Below, in pieces: positions 8,349-16,306 of a stretch of DNA of 64,000 bases (its first letter is position 1; every line of letters begins with the position of its first letter). Source of the stretch: JAYRZB01 sp041916675 (GTDB lineage Bacteria > Pseudomonadota > Alphaproteobacteria > Rhizobiales > Devosiaceae); assembly GCA_041916675.1 (NCBI GenBank), contig JAYRZB010000002.1:1-64000 (forward strand), given 5' to 3'. The position numbers were made by a program, and so were the translations under genes. The notes under the pieces were generated by a model that saw nothing but the letters and a program-made list of their open reading frames with translations, was not told where the DNA came from and did not search any database.

Positions 8349-8909
8349 CTAGAACGAGAAGCGCAGCCCGGCCAGCAGGTTGTGCGTGGGCACGCGCGTA
8401 CCTACACCACCGAGGCTCACATCCTCGAAGGTATTGACGAACTTGTATTCGGCAAACACCGCCACCTGCTCGCTGATGTGGGCGCGTCCGCCGACCGACA
8501 CCTGATATCCGGCACCCCAGGCCTCGAATGAGTTGGGCGGGTAATGCTCGTGCACATGCACCGCGCCCAGCCCGAGGCTGCCATAGGCTTCGAAGGTCTC
8601 GTTCAGCGCCAGACCATATTCGGCATTGGCCATGACGCTGATGGTATCATAGTTATTGCCCAGCGTGGTCTGGGCTGCGGTCTTGAGCACTTCAAGTTCG
8701 AACGACAGGCCCGGCACCGGTGTGGTCAGGCCGATCGCCCCACCCATCGCCCAGCCAGCAGTCGTGTCATACGTAGCCGGGACATCGACGGTCACCTGCC
8801 CCGGCAACCGCGAACCGGCAAAGATCTCGGCATAAATTCCCGTAGCGTCCTAGGCAAAAGCCTGCCCGGGCAGGGCCGCGAGCGCGGCGATGGCAAAGTA
8901 TTTGAGCAT
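8349..8909 (-). pseudogene. Outer-membrane beta-barrel protein gene interrupted by an in-frame TAG
   Basis: Reading from ATG 8909 gives a clean signal peptide (MLKYFAIAALAALPGQAFA), then TAG at 8852-8850, then an open frame to 8349. The continuation (DATGIYAEIFAGSRLPGQVTV onward) is a small outer-membrane barrel: alternating strands with glycines and aromatics, ending LLAGLRFSF with the terminal Phe typical of BAM substrates. The stop falls exactly where cleavage would occur, and a single C-to-T change from CAG would explain it. The piece after the stop could start at TTG 8807 but would lack an export signal. Either a recent nonsense mutation, a sequencing error, or amber readthrough. The family resembles small porin/OmpW/OmpA-barrel-like proteins; I cannot be more specific. 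Confidence 0.8.
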
Positions 8910-9103
8910 CGTTCGATCCGGAAAAATTGGCACCAATGGAGCAGGCTAAGGCCTGCGAGTATGTACATTAATTACCTGAATCGATCGGCCCGGGCAAGGA
9001 TTGCCGATAATCGTGTCCGACAGCGCCTCCAGCCGCACCCCATCTTGTGGTTCACCTGCAACGCCTCTAGAACTGTGCCAGCGCCGGAAGGGGAACGTCT
9101 CGG

Positions 9104-9736
9104 ATGCCCAGTGAAACCCTGCTTGTGGCCCTGACCACGTTCTTTGCCACGGTCGGCCCGGCCGATCTGGCGCTGATTTTTGCCGCCCTTACCCGCAAGA
9201 ACACTGCGGCCGAGCGGCGGCGGCTGGCCTTGCGCGCCATCCTGATCGGTGGGGCCATCCTGATGTTCTTTGCCGTGTTCGGCAATGCGCTTCTCACCCT
9301 GTTTGGGGTCACCATCCCGGCCCTGCGCGCCGCCGGCGGCATTCTTTTGCTGCTCATTGCCATCGACATGGTGTTCGCCCGCCATTCGGGCGGCACCGGC
9401 ACCACCTCCGAGGAAGAAGCCGAAGCGGCCACGCGCCAGGATATATCGGTGTTTCCCCTCGCCATGCCGCTGATCGCCGGGCCCGGCGCCATCAGCGCCA
9501 CCATTCTTTTGATCACCAGCGCCGAAGGCGACCAGATCAAGATCGCCACCGTGGTCGGGGCGCTGCTGGCTATTCTGGCGCTGACCTATGGCGCACTGCT
9601 GGTGGCCATTCCCATCCAGCGCATGCTCGGGCTCACCGGGCTCGCCGTGGTCTCGCGCATTGTCGGCATCCTGCTGGCGGCGCTGGCCGTGCAGTTCCTC
9701 TTCGACGGCATCAAGGCCAGCGGTATTTTCGCATAG
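9104..9736 (+). CDS. MarC/UPF0056 family integral membrane protein
   Basis: A 210-residue inner-membrane protein with about six hydrophobic segments. The N-terminal FFATVGPADLALIFAALT and the central MPLIAGPGAISATILLI are the twin half-repeats of the MarC family. Family members were once linked to antibiotic resistance but have no agreed substrate. The 190-base region before it holds a perfect 6-bp stem (8941-8956) and an AT-rich patch, probably promoters for this gene and the divergent outer-membrane gene. It looks monocistronic. Confidence 0.9.
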   Translation: MPSETLLVALTTFFATVGPADLALIFAALTRKNTAAERRRLALRAILIGGAILMFFAVFGNALLTLFGVTIPALRAAGGILLLLIAIDMVFARHSGGTGTTSEEEAEAATRQDISVFPLAMPLIAGPGAISATILLITSAEGDQIKIATVVGALLAILALTYGALLVAIPIQRMLGLTGLAVVSRIVGILLAALAVQFLFDGIKASGIFA

Positions 9737-9737
9737 C

Positions 9738-9764
9738 AAAAGGCCGCCCGCGGTGCGGACGGCC
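9738..9764 (-). terminator. Terminator for the small lysine-rich gene (minus strand)
   Basis: Two GC-rich arms (9742-9751 and 9755-9764) pair except for one C-A mismatch around a three-base loop. Read on the minus strand the hairpin is followed by TTTTGCTAT. It sits between the convergent MarC gene and the microprotein gene. Confidence 0.6.
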
Positions 9765-9787
9765 CTGATTGCGTCAAGCGTTGAGGA

Positions 9788-9901
9788 CTATTTCTTCTTG
9801 GCACCGGTATTGGTGATGCTCAGGCCCGGCTCGGCGGCCTTGACCTTGTCCTTCTTGGGCTTTTTGGCTTCCTTGTTCGAACGCAGCTGACCTTTTGCCA
9901 T
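9788..9901 (-). CDS. Lysine-rich microprotein (37 residues)
   Basis: A short gene with a near-ideal ribosome site, AGGAGG five bases before ATG 9901 (a second ATG is at 9904). The product starts MAKGQLRSNKEAKKPKKDK, goes on with VKAAEPGLSITNTG and ends AKKK. I recall very similar MAKGQ-type microproteins as conserved hypotheticals in rhizobia, which supports a real gene; no function is known to me. The basic composition suggests nucleic-acid or ribosome contact, but that is a guess. It has its own terminator and is probably transcribed alone. Confidence 0.8.
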   Translation of the reverse strand: MAKGQLRSNKEAKKPKKDKVKAAEPGLSITNTGAKKK

Positions 9902-9981
9902 CATGTCCTCCTCTGGGGGCGGCGCACCGCCCGGGGTCCAAAGCCGAATCTAGGCCCGTTCCCGCCCGCTGACAAGCAGCC

Positions 9982-10806
9982 CTATTTGGCCAGCCGGCAG
10001 CGGCCCTGCGGTCCCAGTGTCTGGATCATGCGCGGGTCGCACCCGGTCAACAGGAACACCGTCCAGTCGTCCGGGGTTCCATAAAAGGCGTTGCGGTCCA
10101 CTTCCCCGCGCACGCCCGGCATGGTGCCGGTCTGCGTCCACTGCCAGAAAGTCCAGGGGCGGTTGCGATATTTGGTGTGCGGTTCGGCGGCGGTCGAGCG
10201 CAGCCAGAAGGCATTGTCGAAATGCTCGCCCGCCAGGATATCGCGGTGGAAATTGATGTCGGTATAGATCACCGGCATCTTGCCGGTATGGGCTTCCATC
10301 GCCGCCAGCATCACCCGCACCTTTTCAAGCACGTCTTCTTTGGAGAACTTGTTCTTGCAGCTCGAATGGTTGTTCCATTCGAGGTCCAGCACCGGCGGCA
10401 GGGCGCTGGGGTCGGCGGGCACCATCCTGGTGAACCAGGCGGCCTGCTCGGCCGCCGTGCGGCACCAGGTCATGAAGTGATAGGCGCCATGCGCCATGCC
10501 CGATTGCTTGGCGCGCCGCCAGTTGTCGTAGAACATGGGATCAATGTAATCCCCGCCCTCCGTCGCCTTCATATAAACAAAGTGCGTGCCTCCGGCGCGC
10601 GCGGCGTCAAAATCGATATGGCCCTGGTAGCGCGCCACGTCGATCCCCTGGATGGGCATGTTGCGCGCCCGGTCGACGCCCGGATGCGGCCGGTTATCGC
10701 CCTTGATCGGCGCGCCCGGATAGACCGCGCAACCTGCCAGCGCGGCGATCAGGACGGCAAGACCAAGCGCCTTGACGGCGCGGAACGGAACGGCGGCGGA
10801 AACCAT
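9982..10806 (-). CDS. GH25 family muramidase, predicted lipoprotein
   Basis: A predicted peptidoglycan N-acetylmuramidase anchored by lipid: the signal ends IAALAGC with Cys at residue 26. The GH25 catalytic domain follows, with QGIDVARYQGHIDFDAA near the start, FVYMKATEG, the acidic pair in PVLDLEWNNH, and late WTFWQWTQTG with VDRNAFYG. ATG 10806 is used; a TTG six codons upstream is possible. It is 274 residues and divergent from the rsmC-like gene, the shared promoter region holding CtrA-like half-sites. GH25 enzymes also occur in phage, but nothing phage-like is nearby. A role in wall remodelling is the likeliest reading. Confidence 0.92.
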   Translation of the reverse strand: MVSAAVPFRAVKALGLAVLIAALAGCAVYPGAPIKGDNRPHPGVDRARNMPIQGIDVARYQGHIDFDAARAGGTHFVYMKATEGGDYIDPMFYDNWRRAKQSGMAHGAYHFMTWCRTAAEQAAWFTRMVPADPSALPPVLDLEWNNHSSCKNKFSKEDVLEKVRVMLAAMEAHTGKMPVIYTDINFHRDILAGEHFDNAFWLRSTAAEPHTKYRNRPWTFWQWTQTGTMPGVRGEVDRNAFYGTPDDWTVFLLTGCDPRMIQTLGPQGRCRLAK

Positions 10807-10840
10807 CGGCAGAACCCGGAACAAAAATCGCGATGGTTTT

Positions 10841-10906
10841 GATTCAACATGGCCGGGTTAATGAAAACTTGCATTAACCATAAGGGCTTAGCAGCATGGT
10901 TAATGC
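10841..10906. promoter_or_regulatory. Cluster of inverted TTAACCAT motifs (CtrA-like half-sites) between the GH25 and rsmC-like genes
   Basis: A perfect 11-base inverted repeat has arms GCATTAACCAT (10871-10881) and ATGGTTAATGC (10896-10906), separated by 14 bases. A third copy of the core, GGTTAATG, is at 10856-10863. TTAACCAT is the half-site described for CtrA in Caulobacter. A GANTC site (GATTC, 10841-10845), the CcrM methylation target, lies alongside. The repeats are seen directly; cell-cycle control is inference. Confidence 0.55.
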
Positions 10907-10994
10907 CAGGATGCGTTGCAGATTTTCACTATCTGATGCTTTGCGTGCAATTGTTTGCAACTACCGTCACCTAAGATACGCTACATGACAAATC

Positions 10995-12020
10995 ATGTCA
11001 GAGAACGCCCTGCAAACGCTTGTCCTGCCTTTTGAATCCGGTTTTCTAAATTGGCCCGAAACCGGTCCGGTGCTGTTCCTGCGCGCCCGCCCGCTCGTCG
11101 GGGTTGAACCATCGCTCAAGGCCTCGATCATCCCCGTCCAGAGCTTCCGGCCCGATGCCGAGGCGCTGCTCCGCCATGGCTTTGCCGCCGTGCCCGCCAC
11201 GCCCCCCGGGACCGCCGCGCCTCTGGTTCTGATCCTTCTGCCGCGCCAGCGCGACGAGGCGCGGGCGCTGATGGCAGAGGCGTTCTCGGCCCTTGCCCCC
11301 GGCGGGGTGGTGGTGGCCGCAGCGCTCAATGCCGAAGGCGCGCGCAGCCTTGAAGCCGACTTCATGGCCCTCGCCGGTTCCGCCCAGTCGCTGTCCAAGC
11401 ACAAGGCGCGGGTGTTCTGGGCCGGGGTCGAACGTCTGGATCGGTCGCTTCTGGCCGAGTGGCACGGCCTTGATACCCCGCGCTCCATCGCAGGCGGGCG
11501 CTTTGTTTCGCGACCGGGCCTCTTTGCCTGGGATCGCATCGATCCCGGCTCAGCGCTTCTGGCCGAACACCTGCCCGAGACGCTCTCCGGCCATGCCGCC
11601 GATCTTGGTGCCGGATTTGGCTATCTCAGCGCCGAACTGCTGGCCCGCTGCCCCCGCCTCAAGGCCATCGATCTCTACGAAGCCGAAAACCGGGCCCTCG
11701 ATCTGGCGCGGCAGAACCTGTCCGGCGCTGCCATTCCGCTCAGTTTCTTTTGGCACGATGTCGCCACCGGCCTTCCCGGGCAATACGATGTTATCGTCAC
11801 CAACCCGCCCTTTCACGAAGGCCGCGCCGAGCGCACCGATCTTGGGCTGGCCTTCATTGCCAGCGCCGCCAAGGCGCTCAAACCCGGCGGCCGCCTGCTT
11901 TTGGTGGCCAATCGACACCTGCCCTACGAGGCGGCGCTGACCCGGGCCTTTGCCAGCCTCACCCCGCTCGCCGACCGGCAGGGCTACAAGGTGCTGCTGG
12001 CCCAGAAAGCCGGGCGATGA
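10995..12020 (+). CDS. RsmC-like class I SAM-dependent methyltransferase
   Basis: A 341-residue protein with the two-half architecture of the RsmC/RlmG group: a degenerate N-terminal methyltransferase-like half and a C-terminal catalytic half with the SAM site ADLGAGFGYLSAELL (about residue 198) and the N6/N2-methylation motif NPPFHEG (about residue 271). RsmC methylates G1207 of 16S rRNA. The exact target here is inferred. It overlaps the following pseudouridine synthase by four bases (ATGA), so two rRNA-modification genes are coupled. Confidence 0.88.
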   Translation: MSENALQTLVLPFESGFLNWPETGPVLFLRARPLVGVEPSLKASIIPVQSFRPDAEALLRHGFAAVPATPPGTAAPLVLILLPRQRDEARALMAEAFSALAPGGVVVAAALNAEGARSLEADFMALAGSAQSLSKHKARVFWAGVERLDRSLLAEWHGLDTPRSIAGGRFVSRPGLFAWDRIDPGSALLAEHLPETLSGHAADLGAGFGYLSAELLARCPRLKAIDLYEAENRALDLARQNLSGAAIPLSFFWHDVATGLPGQYDVIVTNPPFHEGRAERTDLGLAFIASAAKALKPGGRLLLVANRHLPYEAALTRAFASLTPLADRQGYKVLLAQKAGR

Positions 12021-12712
12021 AGCTTTTAAAGCACATCGCCAATCTCGGTTACGGCAGCCGCAAGGAGATCGCCCAACTTCTCAAGTCCGGCCGCATCACC
12101 ACGGCGTCGGGCCAGGCGCTTTTCGCCGAATCCCCGGTTGATCACGACACCATCCGCATTAATGGTGAACCGCTCGATCCACCCCCCGGTGCCGTGCTCA
12201 TGCTCCACAAGCCGGTGGGCTATACCACCTCGGCCCGCGATATCGGCACCCTGGTTTACGACCTGCTCCCCGCCCGGTTCCTGCTGCGCAAACCGCTGAT
12301 GTCCCCGGTCGGGCGGCTCGATCGCGAGACCTCGGGCCTTCTGCTCTTTACCGACGATGGCACGCTCCTGCACCGGCTCACCTCCCCCCGCCATCACGTG
12401 CCCAAGCGCTATCAGGTCACCCTGGCCCGCCCGTTGCAGGGCCACGAGGCGGCAGCCTTTGCTTCAGGCACGCTGCTGCTCGAGGGCGAAACCACCCCGC
12501 TCAAACCCGCCATGCTCACTCCCACCGGCACGCATGCGGCCGACCTCATCGTGCATGAGGGCCGCTATCATCAGGTGCGCCGCATGTTTGCCGCGCTCGG
12601 CAACCACGTCGAAACCCTGCACCGTGCCGCCTTTGGCCCGCTGACCCTCGACGGCCTGCCCGAGGGCCGCTGGCGCCTGCTCACGGCCGATGAGCGAGCC
12701 GCCATCGCGTGA
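12017..12712 (+). CDS. rsuA: RsuA/RluB-family rRNA pseudouridine synthase
   Basis: Converts uridine to pseudouridine in rRNA; RsuA acts on U516 of 16S rRNA. The 231-residue protein has an N-terminal S4-like RNA-binding domain (LLKHIANLGYGSRKEIAQLLKSG), the catalytic Asp in VGRLDRETSGLLLFT, and the late family motif HEGRYHQVRRMFAALGNHV. It starts inside the stop codon of the rsmC-like gene. Length and the single S4 domain fit RsuA best, though RluE/RluF-type specificity cannot be excluded by eye. Confidence 0.88.
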   Translation: MKLLKHIANLGYGSRKEIAQLLKSGRITTASGQALFAESPVDHDTIRINGEPLDPPPGAVLMLHKPVGYTTSARDIGTLVYDLLPARFLLRKPLMSPVGRLDRETSGLLLFTDDGTLLHRLTSPRHHVPKRYQVTLARPLQGHEAAAFASGTLLLEGETTPLKPAMLTPTGTHAADLIVHEGRYHQVRRMFAALGNHVETLHRAAFGPLTLDGLPEGRWRLLTADERAAIA

Positions 12713-12783
12713 ACCGTTCACCTAACGTTCTTGCCGACCCCGGCTTCTGCTGCTAGCCTCGGATTTATTTTGAGGATTTTTTG

Positions 12784-14304
12784 ATGGTCACCCGGGTGCA
12801 GACCGTGGCCTTTCAGGGCATCGAGGCGGTGCCGGTCGATGTGCAGGTGCAGGTGGCGCCGGGCATCCCCGCTTTCATCATGGTCGGCCTGCCCGACAAG
12901 GCGGTCAAGGAATCGGGCGAGCGCGTGCGCGCCGCGCTCATTGCCTCGGGCCTGTCGCTGCCGCCCAAGCGCATCACCATCAACCTGGCCCCCGCCGACC
13001 TGCCCAAGGAAGGCAGCCACTACGACCTGCCCATTGCGCTGGCCCTGATGGCGGCGATCGGCGCCATCCCCGCCGATGCGCTGTCGGGCATGCTGGCGCT
13101 GGGCGAACTGGGGCTTGACGGGCGGCTGGCCCCGGTCAATGGCACCCTGCCAGCCGCCATTGCCGCCCATGCGCGTACGCTCGGCATCATCTGCCCCGCC
13201 CCCTGCGGCCCCGAAGCGGCCTGGGCGGGTGAAGACATCGATATCATCGCCCCCGACAGTCTTCTGGCGCTGGTCAACCATCTGGCCGGGCATCAGCTCT
13301 GCGAGCGCCCCAAGCCGAGGCGCCATCTGGCACCGCCCGGCCTGCCCGATCTCTCCGACGTGCGCGGCCAGGCCGTGGCCCGCCGCGCCCTCGAAGTCGC
13401 CGCCGCCGGGGGCCATAACCTTTTAATGATCGGCCCGCCCGGCGCGGGAAAATCCATGCTGGCCCAGCGCCTGCCCTCGATCCTTCCCGCCCTCGATCCG
13501 CGCGAACTGCTCGATGTCTCGATGATCCAGTCCATCGCCGGCGAACTGGCCGGGGGCGGCCTGTCGGATCGCCGCCCCTTCCGCGCCCCGCATCATTCCG
13601 CCTCCATGGCGGCCCTGGTCGGCGGGGGCCTGAAAGTCCGCCCCGGCGAGGTCAGTCTTGCGCACAATGGCGTCTTGTTCCTCGATGAACTGCCCGAGTT
13701 TTCCCCCAGCGTGCTCGACAGCCTGCGCCAGCCGCTCGAATCGGGTGAAGCGGTCATTGCCCGCGCCAATGCCCGCATCGCCTATCCGGCCCGCTTCCAG
13801 CTGATTGCCGCCATGAACCCGTGCAAATGCGGGCTTGCCGGCACGCCCGGCCACACCTGCAAGCGCGGCCAGGCCTGCGCCGCCGATTATCAGGGCCGGG
13901 TTTCGGGCCCGTTCCTCGATCGCATCGATCTGCGCATCGATGTGCCCGCCGTCACCGCCGCCGATATGATCGGCCCGGCCGATGCCGAACCCTCCGCGGC
14001 CGTCGCCGCCCGCGTCGCCCGGGCCCGCGCCCTCCAGCGCCAGCGCTATCTCGATCTGGGTGAGCCCGGTATCCACACCAATGCCGGGGCCGGGTCGACG
14101 CTGATCGAGCGTGTCGTCAATCCCGATCGCGACAGCCAGGCCCTGCTGCTGCAGGCCGCCGAGCGCTTCTCGCTCTCGGCCCGCGCCTATCACCGGGTGC
14201 TCAAGGTGGCGCGGACGCTGGCCGATCTTGCCGCCAGCGACCGCGTCCTGCGGCCCCACATCGCCGAAGCGCTGAGCTACCGCATCAATTTCGCCACCGG
14301 CTGA
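12784..14304 (+). CDS. YifB/ComM family Mg-chelatase-like AAA+ ATPase
   Basis: AAA+ ATPase whose homologue ComM is a branch-migration helicase in natural transformation. The N-terminal ChlI-type domain is MVTRVQTVAFQGIEAVPVDV. Walker A is GPPGAGKSM at about residue 217, Walker B is GVLFLDELPEF, and the C-terminal domain contains LSARAYHRVLKVARTLADL. The four-cysteine patch CKCGLAGTPGHTCKRGQAC is typical of the family. ATG 12784 follows GAGG at a suitable distance. Length is 506 residues. Other competence genes are not in the window. Confidence 0.95.
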   Translation: MVTRVQTVAFQGIEAVPVDVQVQVAPGIPAFIMVGLPDKAVKESGERVRAALIASGLSLPPKRITINLAPADLPKEGSHYDLPIALALMAAIGAIPADALSGMLALGELGLDGRLAPVNGTLPAAIAAHARTLGIICPAPCGPEAAWAGEDIDIIAPDSLLALVNHLAGHQLCERPKPRRHLAPPGLPDLSDVRGQAVARRALEVAAAGGHNLLMIGPPGAGKSMLAQRLPSILPALDPRELLDVSMIQSIAGELAGGGLSDRRPFRAPHHSASMAALVGGGLKVRPGEVSLAHNGVLFLDELPEFSPSVLDSLRQPLESGEAVIARANARIAYPARFQLIAAMNPCKCGLAGTPGHTCKRGQACAADYQGRVSGPFLDRIDLRIDVPAVTAADMIGPADAEPSAAVAARVARARALQRQRYLDLGEPGIHTNAGAGSTLIERVVNPDRDSQALLLQAAERFSLSARAYHRVLKVARTLADLAASDRVLRPHIAEALSYRINFATG

Positions 14305-14376
14305 CGGGCTCAGCCACCCTTCAAACGGGTCATCAGACTGCCGACTCGGGACCGTCAAGTAAGGAGCGAATTCTCG

Positions 14377-15141
14377 TTGGGAACACTCAAGAACGCGGGG
14401 GAAGGCCAGACAGCCCTGAACCTGAACCGATCAGCCTGGAATAGCTCGGCCTACGAGGCTTGGCAGCAGCGCTATGGCTCGCCCGCAGAAGCCGCCGCCG
14501 AAATTGCCAAGGATCCATGGCACGTTCTGCGCAGGCTCAGGGACAATCTAGGTCAGATCGAGGGGAGAAAGATATGCAGTTTGCAAGGCTCGCACGGCCG
14601 GATCGCCGTGGCAATGGCGCTGCTTGGCGCGCGCGTGACGGTGTTTGATTTCTCGGAAGCCAACAGACGCTACGCGCTCGAACTCGCCTCTGCTGCGGGC
14701 GTTCAGATTGACTATATTCTAACCGACGTCATGGCCGCGCCCAGTCGAGGGTTCCGCGAGGCGTTCGAACTGGTGGTCATGGAGCTTGGCATTCTGCACT
14801 ACCACAATGACCTCGTGGCCTTCTTCAGAATGACCACGGAATTGCTTCAGGGCAGGGGTGCGATTCTCGTCAATGAATATCACCCTGTCGAACGCAAGCT
14901 CAAAACCATGGCTGAACAGACAGGGGGAAGCTATTTCTTCAGCCAAGTTGTGCGGGTACCCGTGGCATTTGCGGCCATAAATGGGGAAACCGCATCCTGC
15001 CTCTGCCGCTACTGGACTTTGGGCGAAATCGTCATGGCGATCATTGTGGCCGGATACAACCTGAAATCGCTCGCAGAGCATCCTGACTGGCAAGACCCGA
15101 CCCTTCCGGGAACATTTACTGCCTTTGCAGAACTGGCCTGA
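14377..15141 (+). CDS. Class I SAM-dependent methyltransferase, foreign-looking
   Basis: A 254-residue methyltransferase. The N-terminal part AWNSSAYEAWQQRYGSPAEA leads to the SAM-binding region ICSLQGSHGRIAVAMALLGA, then VTVFDFSEANRRYALELA and VVMELGILHYHNDL. The GSHG loop in place of the usual GxGxG, and the overall layout, recall methyltransferases common in Bacillus and Paenibacillus. The start is TTG 14377 with AAGGAG ten bases before it. Codon use differs from the neighbours (AGA, CTA and ATA codons occur) and the local GC looks lower. The substrate is unknown to me; later acquisition is likely. Confidence 0.75.
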   Translation: MGTLKNAGEGQTALNLNRSAWNSSAYEAWQQRYGSPAEAAAEIAKDPWHVLRRLRDNLGQIEGRKICSLQGSHGRIAVAMALLGARVTVFDFSEANRRYALELASAAGVQIDYILTDVMAAPSRGFREAFELVVMELGILHYHNDLVAFFRMTTELLQGRGAILVNEYHPVERKLKTMAEQTGGSYFFSQVVRVPVAFAAINGETASCLCRYWTLGEIVMAIIVAGYNLKSLAEHPDWQDPTLPGTFTAFAELA

Positions 15142-15159
15142 CAAACCGGGCCTGAGCCA

Positions 15160-15206
15160 CTTTCTGAAAAATGCCGCGCAGGGAAATGTCCTCGCGCGGC
15201 AGAAAG
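15160..15206. terminator. Long hairpin between convergent methyltransferase and TPR genes
   Basis: Nested arms CTTTCTG/CAGAAAG (15160-15166, 15200-15206) and TGCCGCGC/GCGCGGCA (15172-15179, 15194-15201) with an inner AGG/CCT. It lies between two convergent stop codons and probably ends both transcripts. The T-tracts are short. Confidence 0.55.
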
Positions 15207-15230
15207 TTAGTGGAGGGTTCTACCAGTCGC

Positions 15231-15671
15231 TCAGCCACCGATGGCCTTGGCCAGGTCCTTGTATTCTTCGCAGCGGGTGCCGCAGATCTGTTCGAGCACC
15301 TGCAGCCGCTCCTTGGCTTTTTCGATCTGCCCGGTCTCGACATAAAGTTCGCCCAGATATTCATTGGCGCCGCGATGGCGCGGGTCGATCGAGAGCGCCT
15401 TGAGGTAAAAGCCCAGCGCCTGCTTGCGATTGCCCGATTTGCGCAGGGAATAGCCCATCAGGTTGAGCGCGTCGGCATTGTCGGGATCGGCGGCGATGAT
15501 CTGCTTGAGCTGGTCGATGGCCCCGGCATAGTTGGCGGCCTCGATATTGGCGCGCGCCGCCGACAGCTTCGGCACTTTCGGGCCGGTGTCGATGGCCAGC
15601 GCCATGCTGGTCAGGGCAAGGGTGACAATGGCCGCGCCCAGGGCGCGCCGAGCGGTTGAAAGGGTCAGCAT
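15231..15671 (-). CDS. Exported tetratricopeptide-repeat protein
   Basis: A 146-residue protein with a signal peptide (hydrophobic core AAIVTLALTSMALA) and about two to three TPR units: the first around NYAGAIDQLKQIIAADPDNA, the second around NRKQALGFYLKALSIDPRHR, and a partial third containing ETGQIEKAKERLQVLEQICG. A pair of Cys near the end (ICGTRC) might form a disulfide in the periplasm. TPR proteins act as scaffolds; no partner can be named. It is convergent with the methyltransferase. Confidence 0.85.
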   Translation of the reverse strand: MLTLSTARRALGAAIVTLALTSMALAIDTGPKVPKLSAARANIEAANYAGAIDQLKQIIAADPDNADALNLMGYSLRKSGNRKQALGFYLKALSIDPRHRGANEYLGELYVETGQIEKAKERLQVLEQICGTRCEEYKDLAKAIGG

Positions 15672-15848
15672 TGGGGTCTCCAGAAAGCATGGGTTTTGAT
15701 GTGAGCTTACTTCAACAACACCCCCGGCCCCGGTTTATTCCGCTTTGCCCCGGCTCCGGTGTTTGTGATGCGCCCTGTCCGGTTCCGGCTTGAGCCCATT
15801 CCTGCAAAACCCTAGTGTCGCGCTGTTTCAAAAGCTCCGGAGAGTGCC

Positions 15849-16271
15849 ATGAAAGTGCTTTATACCACCCGCGCCACCGCCACCGGCGGCCGCAACGGCG
15901 AGGCCGCCACTGAAGACGGCAAGGTTGCCGTTCGCCTGTCAGTGCCCAAGGAGATGGGCGGCGATGGCGGGCCCGGCACCAATCCCGAACAGCTTTTCGC
16001 CACCGGTTATTCGGCCTGTTTCCTCGGCGCCCTGCGCAATGTGGCCGGCAAGGCCAAGGTCACCATCCCGCCCGATGCCACGGTCACGGCCGAAGTCAGC
16101 TTTGCCGACCGGCAGGACAATGTGGGCTTCACCATCAAGGCGGCGCTGACCATTTCGGTGCCCGGCGCCGACCGCGCCGTCATCGAGGACCTCGTGCAAA
16201 AAGCCCACCTCGTCTGCCCCTATTCGCATGCCCTGACCCATGCCGGGGATGTCGCCCTCACCGTGGCCTGA
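15849..16271 (+). CDS. ohr: Organic hydroperoxide resistance protein (Ohr)
   Basis: Thiol peroxidase of the OsmC/Ohr family that reduces organic peroxides. The 140-residue length and both redox cysteines fit Ohr: Cys in YSACFLGALRNVA and in AHLVCPYSHALTH. The start MKVLYTTRATATGGRNG is family-typical. GGAG precedes ATG 15849 by six bases. The usual MarR-type regulator ohrR is not beside it, so its control is not visible here. Confidence 0.95.
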   Translation: MKVLYTTRATATGGRNGEAATEDGKVAVRLSVPKEMGGDGGPGTNPEQLFATGYSACFLGALRNVAGKAKVTIPPDATVTAEVSFADRQDNVGFTIKAALTISVPGADRAVIEDLVQKAHLVCPYSHALTHAGDVALTVA

Positions 16272-16306
16272 TCACGCCTGTGGGGCAGGCCCTGCCTGTC
16301 CCGCGC

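Noticed and set aside
9982..10806. GH25 muramidase as part of a prophage lysis cassette
   Set aside because: It has a lipoprotein signal and no holin, spanin or other phage genes around it.
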